A DNA stretch of 64,000 bases from Campylorhamphus procurvoides. Taxonomy: Eukaryota > Chordata > Aves > Passeriformes > Dendrocolaptidae. The notes under the pieces were generated by a model. The model saw only the letters and a list, made by a program, of their open reading frames with translations, had not been told where the DNA came from and did not search any database. Shown piece after piece: positions 60,101 through 64,000 of this stretch. The stretch lies in contig WBMV01000128.1 of NCBI GenBank assembly GCA_013396655.1, positions 806,001 through 870,000 of the forward strand, read 5' to 3'. The position numbers and the translations under genes are program-made. Position 1 is the first letter of the stretch. Each line of letters starts with the position of its first letter.

Positions 60101-63100
60101 GGCAGGGGCTGGAGAGTGAGCAGTTGACATCTGTTTGCAGAAGGGTGCTGCTTTTGTGTGTCAGCAACACCACCTCTTCACTACTCTGCATCACCCCAGG
60201 CAGTACTGACACAGAGGAATAATGTTGCATTGCCCCCCGATTCAGCACCTTGTGGGAGCAATTTGGCCGTGCCATGGCTGCTGTTGTGAAGTTCCAGTGG
60301 CCCCTTGCTTTGGCAGGCCACTGGGACTCTTGGGTTGCACTTTGTTCCGCCTTTTGTGTGGGACATGCTTCTTAGGACGCTGTGGTCTGTGCTCCTTCTT
60401 CTCATTTGAAACCCTGTGCACTGGGTGATAGTATGGTACAGAGCAGTCACTCTTGGATTTTTTGAGGCAATTTAGCTGTGGCTGAGCACAAAACAGGAGG
60501 CACTTGGCATGGTTCCAGCAAAACCAGTCTCTCCAGTGGTCCCAGTAACAATAAGGTAGTGCTGTGCGGGACCTGTTTGGGTTTCACAAAACCCAGATGA
60601 GGTCCAACAGAGTTTGCCAGGCCTGTTTCTGTGCTGTAATTAAGTATTAACCTGCTGCTTTTGGCCACGGGAGTGCTCATGTTGTGCTGCACCTGAGCTG
60701 GTAGATCTTTCTGAAGCTGCATTTAGCCATAGTATGTGTATCTGCAGCTTCATCATGGCTGTTTTACAGTTTTACTGTTGGGTAAAACAGTTCAAAGCAG
60801 CTGAGAAGGGACTGCTGATATTCAGATGGACTTTTCATGCTCTTTCCCTCCCATAGCATGATGTGAGGAATGCAAGGAATGTAGAGGGAGGACAGCTTAA
60901 AAAAGCTAGTTTGACTTTTGAGCACCAAGAACGCTGACACCTATAGTGTGGTGTGGGTATGAGTGTGTATATAGTGCTGCTTTACAAGTAGTAGTGGGAC
61001 ACTTGGCTTTTTGTGTCACTAACAAGACTGAGGTTGTGTGTGTTTGCCAGGCAATGGGGCACATTGCCAGCTCAGCAGCAGCAGAGCTGGCAAAAATGAA
61101 CACTAGTGGTCTTGCTCCTGGGATTCTTTGACCTTCCCTGTTAGAGCCTGATTTCATAATGTAGCAGCAGAAGCTGAGCCACTTAAAAAAATTCCATACT
61201 CCCTGCCTTCTGTGCTGGTTCCCACCCTCACCCCACAATTCTCTGTCCCCAGTTTGCTGAGAGGACCTAGTTGTGAGGGCAAGTAATAAGCAGCATCTGT
61301 CAGCTGGCTTTAAATCAGTCCTCTTAAAAATAAATATATTTAAAAATCCTTCTCTGTTGGGGATTGACAAAGTTGTAATTACGTCTGTGCTACTGCTTAA
61401 GAACGTGGAACCTCATCCTTAATTAAAGAAATGCTATGAGTAAAGCAAATGCTGAAGCAAGAAAATGGTTTTTACATTTTCCAATGTATTGAAATTTTCT
61501 TTGTTTTTTCAGCATTGCTTGAAAAACCCATCAGCAAAAGACGAGACAGTGAAGCTGTGCAGAAGGCCAAGATCCTTTATGCATCCTGCATGAATGAGAG
61601 TAAGTGGCTTGATTTGAGCGGGACATATGATCCTGATGGGTCCCTTCCAACTCAGCATATTCTATGACTCTAAGGTATATGTGTTCCCTGTGTTTATAAA
61701 GGCAGGGGTTTTATCTCTGCTGAGCTCTGTGAAGCTCTGTGCAGATGCATGGATTTTGCTGATAGGGATTCACTGAATGCAGAGGATCTTCTACACATTT
61801 CTGAAGCTGGCTACTGAGACTGAGGTACACTCAGGCACAAGAAGTCAGTTTTAGAGAGAACTTTGCTCATCAGGAAACTGTGAAGAGATATTTATCTGTG
61901 CAGAAGAATGCTAAAACTGTGGCCCAGGGCTGTGGTGTTAGTGCCCAAGGTCAGTAAATCAAATGAGCTCTCCAATGAAATTCTCATACTGATATTTTCA
62001 ACACTTGTTACCCAGCATCTTCTATATTTCTCTAAATTCTTTGAATCAAAATTTTTTTAATCAAAAACTTCCCCAGGGCTGGGTATAGACAGCACTGGAC
62101 TCTTTAGCTTTGAGTTATCTGCTTTGAGTCAAACAAGTTAGGACAGGAAGCCCTTTAGCCATGTTTGCAGTACTTGTCCTCAGCTTCTGAATGCTGCTGT
62201 AAAGTGATGTATACTACTTTGGGACACACCACTACCCCCATGTAGCTGCACAGGTGAAAGATGAGTTGGAAGTTCCCTTTGTCCTTTTGGATTGCTTGCA
62301 ATTTTGGTCACCACAATATAAGAAAGATATTAAACTATTTTAGAGGGCACCTAAAGGAGGGGAACGAAGATGGTGAAGGGCCTTGAGGGGAAGCCGTATG
62401 AGGAGTGGCTGAGGTCACTTGGTCTGTTCAACCTGGAGAATGTGAGGCTGAGGGGAGACCTCATTGTAGTCCACAACTTCCTTGTGAGGGAAAGAGGGGC
62501 AGCAGGCACTGATCTCTGCTCTGTGGTGACCAGTGATAGCCCCTGAGGGAATGACCCAAAGCTGTGCAGGGGAGGTTCAGGTTGGGTATCAGAAAAAGGT
62601 TCCTCACCCAGAGGGTGGTTGGGCACTGGAACAGCCTCCCCAGGGCAGTGGTTACAGCACCAAGCCTGACAGAGTTCAAGAAACATCTGGATGATTCTCT
62701 CAGACACATGGTGTGACACTTGGGGATGATCCTGTGCAGGGATAAGTGTTGGACTCGATCCTTGTGGGTTCCTTCCAACTTGGGATATTCTTTGAATCTG
62801 TGATTTCCTGGACAGTTTTCTTCCAGCATGGCCCAAGACTGACTGTCAGCAATTGAGACAGCCTGGCCTGCAGCCTTGGTGCCAAGATACTACCCCTTTA
62901 GCTTTGAATATGTGCAATTAATAGCCCTCCCTCAGCCCCACAGAATCAGTGAAGTTTCTATGCTGGCTTCTAAGTGAGACTTTTTTTTTACATTTACTTA
63001 ATTACAGTATTTTCCTTTTTTGAAAGAGTGCTGATTTGCCTCTCTTATTCCTGATACAGATAAACTGGGTTGTATTCCTGTGCTGATGTGCTCACAGGCA

Positions 63101-63466
63101 GAGCAGAGGCTTTGGGTTTCAGCTATTGTGTTTAGTCTTGCCTGAAAATCAATTGATGCCATTACATCTTTGTCTTGTGTGGCTGCTGCTGCATTTGAAT
63201 TGTCTAGAATGTAATTGTTGTTACACTTTGGCATTTCAGATAAAATTGAAAAAGCTGATGTGAAGCCCCTGTTAAGTATATTGAAGCATGCACCATTCCG
63301 CTGGCCTGTGTTGGAATCCAATATTGGACCTGAAGGACTGTGGTCAGAAAGGAGGTTTAGCTTAGTCCAAGCCTTGGCAACTCTTCGTGGCCAATACAGT
63401 AACTCTGTCTTCATCCGTTTGTATGTGGCTGCTGATGACAAAATCTCCAATCGGTATATCCTGAAG
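39648..63466 (+). CDS. PHEX: PHEX M13 endopeptidase, first five exons, joined (3' part beyond window)
   Basis: PHEX is a type II membrane zinc endopeptidase of the neprilysin (M13) family, made mainly by osteoblasts, osteocytes and odontoblasts. It degrades acidic mineralisation-inhibiting (ASARM) peptides, and its loss in humans raises FGF23 and causes X-linked hypophosphataemia. Five exons join into 219 codons of an expected ~749. They hold a short cytoplasmic tail (residues 1-18), a membrane anchor (about 19-38, [19 protein letters not shown]), and the start of the ectodomain with conserved cysteines ([25 protein letters not shown]) and an NQS glycosylation sequon. The zinc-binding HEXXH exons are outside. 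Exon lengths 69, 162, 87 and 227 equal the human ones as I recall them; exon 1 coding is two codons shorter. No inactivating change was seen. Confidence 0.96.
39760..43936 (+). other. PHEX: PHEX intron 1
   Basis: A 4.2-kb GT-AG intron (gtaagt...ttgcag). It carries a CR1 3' end at 43460-43570. No coding sequence was recognised in the rest. A GC-richer stretch at 41690-41850 was not identified. Confidence 0.8.
43460..43570 (+). mobile_element. CR1 LINE 3' end
   Basis: It reads ctgcccatggcacgagggtt, then aggtcccttccaagccaagc and cattctatgattctgtg, the characteristic CR1 terminus in + orientation. The GC-rich sequence from about 43300 may be part of the same element. Confidence 0.85.
43937..44005 (+). 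CDS. PHEX: PHEX exon 2
   Basis: The exon is 69 bp, between ttttgcag and gtaagc. It reads [20 protein letters not shown] then IEA. The human counterpart is [23 protein letters not shown]. The two cysteines start the ectodomain, and the stretch between anchor and first Cys is variable. It is flanked by CR1 fragments about 0.4 kb to either side. Confidence 0.93.
44006..45144 (+). other. PHEX: PHEX intron 2
   Basis: A 1.14-kb GT-AG intron (gtaagc...tttacag). It contains the CR1 fragment at 44445-44660 and otherwise unremarkable sequence. Confidence 0.8.
44445..44660 (+). mobile_element. CR1 LINE 3' end
   Basis: A clear CR1 3' region: tttacgatgagggtggtgaa, acactggcataggttgccca, gagcaacctgatccagttga, ggaggttggactaggtgacc, then attattctatgatataatga. 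Target-site repeats were not identified. Confidence 0.92.
45145..45306 (+). CDS. PHEX: PHEX exon 3
   Basis: The exon is 162 bp, between ttttttacag and gtaaat. It reads [20 protein letters not shown], then [20 protein letters not shown], then [13 protein letters not shown]. This is the M13 N-terminal signature region. NQS is an N-glycosylation sequon at the position of human NLS. An ORF that reads in from the intron starts at 45012 but is not coding before 45145. Confidence 0.96.
48153..48188. repeat. (AC)n-(AT)n compound microsatellite
   Basis: About 28 bp of AC repeats run directly into AT repeats, a tract likely to vary in length between individuals. Confidence 0.95.
49141..49200. repeat. 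A/C-rich low-complexity tract
   Basis: An imperfect (CAAA)n-like run, aaaccaaacaaacaaccaaa and following. No element body was recognised next to it. Confidence 0.8.
53481..53549. repeat. TA/TG-rich microsatellite
   Basis: Three blocks of TA repeats interrupted by gtttgtgtg and taataag. Confidence 0.9.
57908..57944. repeat. A-rich low-complexity tract
   Basis: A run of A with scattered G and C, possibly an old retroposon tail. Confidence 0.8.
61513..61599 (+). CDS. PHEX: PHEX exon 4
   Basis: The exon is 87 bp, between ttttttcag and gtaagtgg. It reads [20 protein letters not shown], then LYASCMNE, after a split Ala codon. Human reads [28 protein letters not shown]. Its donor is followed almost at once by a CR1 3' end. 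Confidence 0.95.
61612..61674 (+). mobile_element. CR1 LINE 3' end next to the PHEX exon 4 donor
   Basis: It reads gatcctgatgggtcccttcc, then aactcagcatattctatgac and tctaag, the CR1 terminus. It begins about a dozen bases after the splice donor at 61600. Confidence 0.85.
62285..62805 (+). mobile_element. CR1 LINE, 5'-truncated copy
   Basis: A long CR1 3' portion. It contains gtgaagggccttgaggggaa, gtatgaggagtggctgaggt, ggagaatgtgaggctgaggg, cacccagagggtggttgggc, tggaacagcctccccagggc, and the end ccttccaacttgggatattc followed by tttgaatctgtg. The 5' edge is estimated. The 161- and 122-codon frames on the minus strand here are shadows of this repeat. Confidence 0.92.
63240..63466 (+). CDS. PHEX: PHEX exon 5
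   Basis: The exon is 227 bp, between catttcag and gtacaat. It completes an Asn codon and reads [60 protein letters not shown] and [15 protein letters not shown], phase 0 at the end. It is strongly similar to human PHEX. The donor gtacaa is weaker than the others. Confidence 0.96.
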
Positions 63467-64000
63467 GTACAATATAGCATGTCTAATAGGTTACTTTGCA
63501 TGGTATTTTATGGTCTTTTTAAAAAAACCCCATATTTACATGCCAAATGTTTACACTTGATTATTACTGCTATTATTTACCAACTTACAGATTGACATAG
63601 GTGGCAATTTATGGGAATGTAGAAGCCACTACTAACCATATGCTACTGAAAAATATTTCTGTTTGTATTGTTTTCTTCTTTCAAATGGCAGAGAAAAAAT
63701 GGTTCCCAGTCGATCAATGTCCAGGGTCTATGTGCATGAGAATAAGAGGTCAATATCTAGTCCTGGGCATGTTCTGGATATTGCTTATGACTCATTAGTT
63801 GCATGAAGAATGTTTTTTTTGTCTGTGAAGATGAAGACTGGTGCATCAGTAGCAGATATTCTGAATTTGAGCTATTTTGCTTAATATGGAAACACATAAT
63901 CAGGGGCTTATACAGCCTCTTACAACACAGATGTATCCCAAGCACTTTTAAACCTGAAATACAGAATTTACCTTTTTCCTGAAATCCTTTTAGACCAAAG
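63467..64000 (+). other. PHEX: PHEX intron 5 (partial)
   Basis: Intron sequence from the gtacaa donor to the window end. The exon 5 frame reads through to a stop at 63593-63595. A pyrimidine-rich stretch followed by TTAGACCAAAG lies at the extreme right edge and could mark the region of exon 6, but the signals conflict. Confidence 0.7.

Larger units (their letters stand above)
45307..61512 (+). other. PHEX: PHEX intron 3 (16.2 kb)
   Basis: A GT-AG intron (gtaaat...tttcag). I recognise only simple repeats here: AC/AT at 48153-48188, A/C-rich at 49141-49200, TA/TG at 53481-53549 and A-rich at 57908-57944. Open frames such as 50161-50679 (-, 172 codons) and 60906-61370 (-, 154 codons) show no domains. 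It is unusually free of recognisable CR1 for its length. Confidence 0.75.
61600..63239 (+). other. PHEX: PHEX intron 4
   Basis: A 1.64-kb GT-AG intron (gtaagt...tttcag). Roughly a third is CR1-derived: a short tail at its very start and a ~520-bp copy at 62285-62805. Confidence 0.85.

Noticed and set aside
60906..61370. 154-codon minus-strand frame in PHEX intron 3
   Set aside because: Low-complexity serine/alanine and threonine runs, no recognised family; probably chance.
62351..62885. Minus-strand frames of 161 and 122 codons
   Set aside because: Antisense shadows of a CR1 3' region.
62998..63501. 167-codon minus-strand frame
   Set aside because: It is the antisense of PHEX exon 5 and its flanks; the + strand codes for a conserved protein.

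Overview
The window is a piece of a vertebrate nuclear genome, most probably a bird. It holds two intron-rich genes on the + strand. The first is the 3' part of SMS (spermine synthase, exons 3 to 11). The second is the 5' part of PHEX (M13-family zinc endopeptidase, exons 1 to 5). About 15 kb of intergenic DNA separates them. SMS followed by PHEX in the same orientation is the known vertebrate order (human Xp22.1). The bird assignment rests on several truncated CR1 LINE 3' ends with the typical tail related to ATTCTATGATTC, and on an LTR family I recognise from avian genomes. No mammalian repeat types such as Alu or L1 were seen.

Layout: 1-1747 is SMS intron 2 with an assembly gap at 1305-1330. 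SMS coding exons lie at 1748-1841, 2590-2654, 5217-5392, 7198-7352, 8266-8355, 9376-9490, 10013-10092, 20612-20727 and 22054-22096. A 3'UTR with several candidate poly(A) signals reaches to about 24.85 kb. The 10.5-kb intron 9 carries a solo-type LTR and a CR1 fragment. The intergenic part (about 24.9-39.3 kb) contains a purine-rich tract, a decayed second LTR of the same family, a CR1 fragment, and two unexplained open frames of just over 200 codons. PHEX begins at 39648, with exons at 39648-39759, 43937-44005, 45145-45306, 61513-61599 and 63240-63466. It continues beyond the right edge. CR1 tails lie in PHEX introns 1, 2 and 4, and microsatellites and A-rich tracts in the 16-kb intron 3.

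All exon junctions were placed by reading frame, phase and splice signals together. The SMS exons join into one uninterrupted 310-codon frame. The PHEX exons join into a 219-codon frame, and each boundary phase matches the human gene as I remember it. The two genes do not work in one pathway: SMS makes spermine in the cytosol, and PHEX is a type II membrane peptidase of bone and tooth cells that affects phosphate balance.

The most interesting signal is that SMS contains two minor-class (U12-dependent) introns. Intron 6 is of the AT-AC subtype and intron 10 of the GT-AG subtype. Both have near-consensus 5' splice sites and CCTTAAC branch points close to the acceptor. Also notable are an exact 231-bp tandem duplication around a single N, which is probably an assembly error, and an upstream open frame in the PHEX leader. 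I found no CRISPR, operon, tRNA, rRNA or other new multi-gene system, and none is expected in this kind of sequence.
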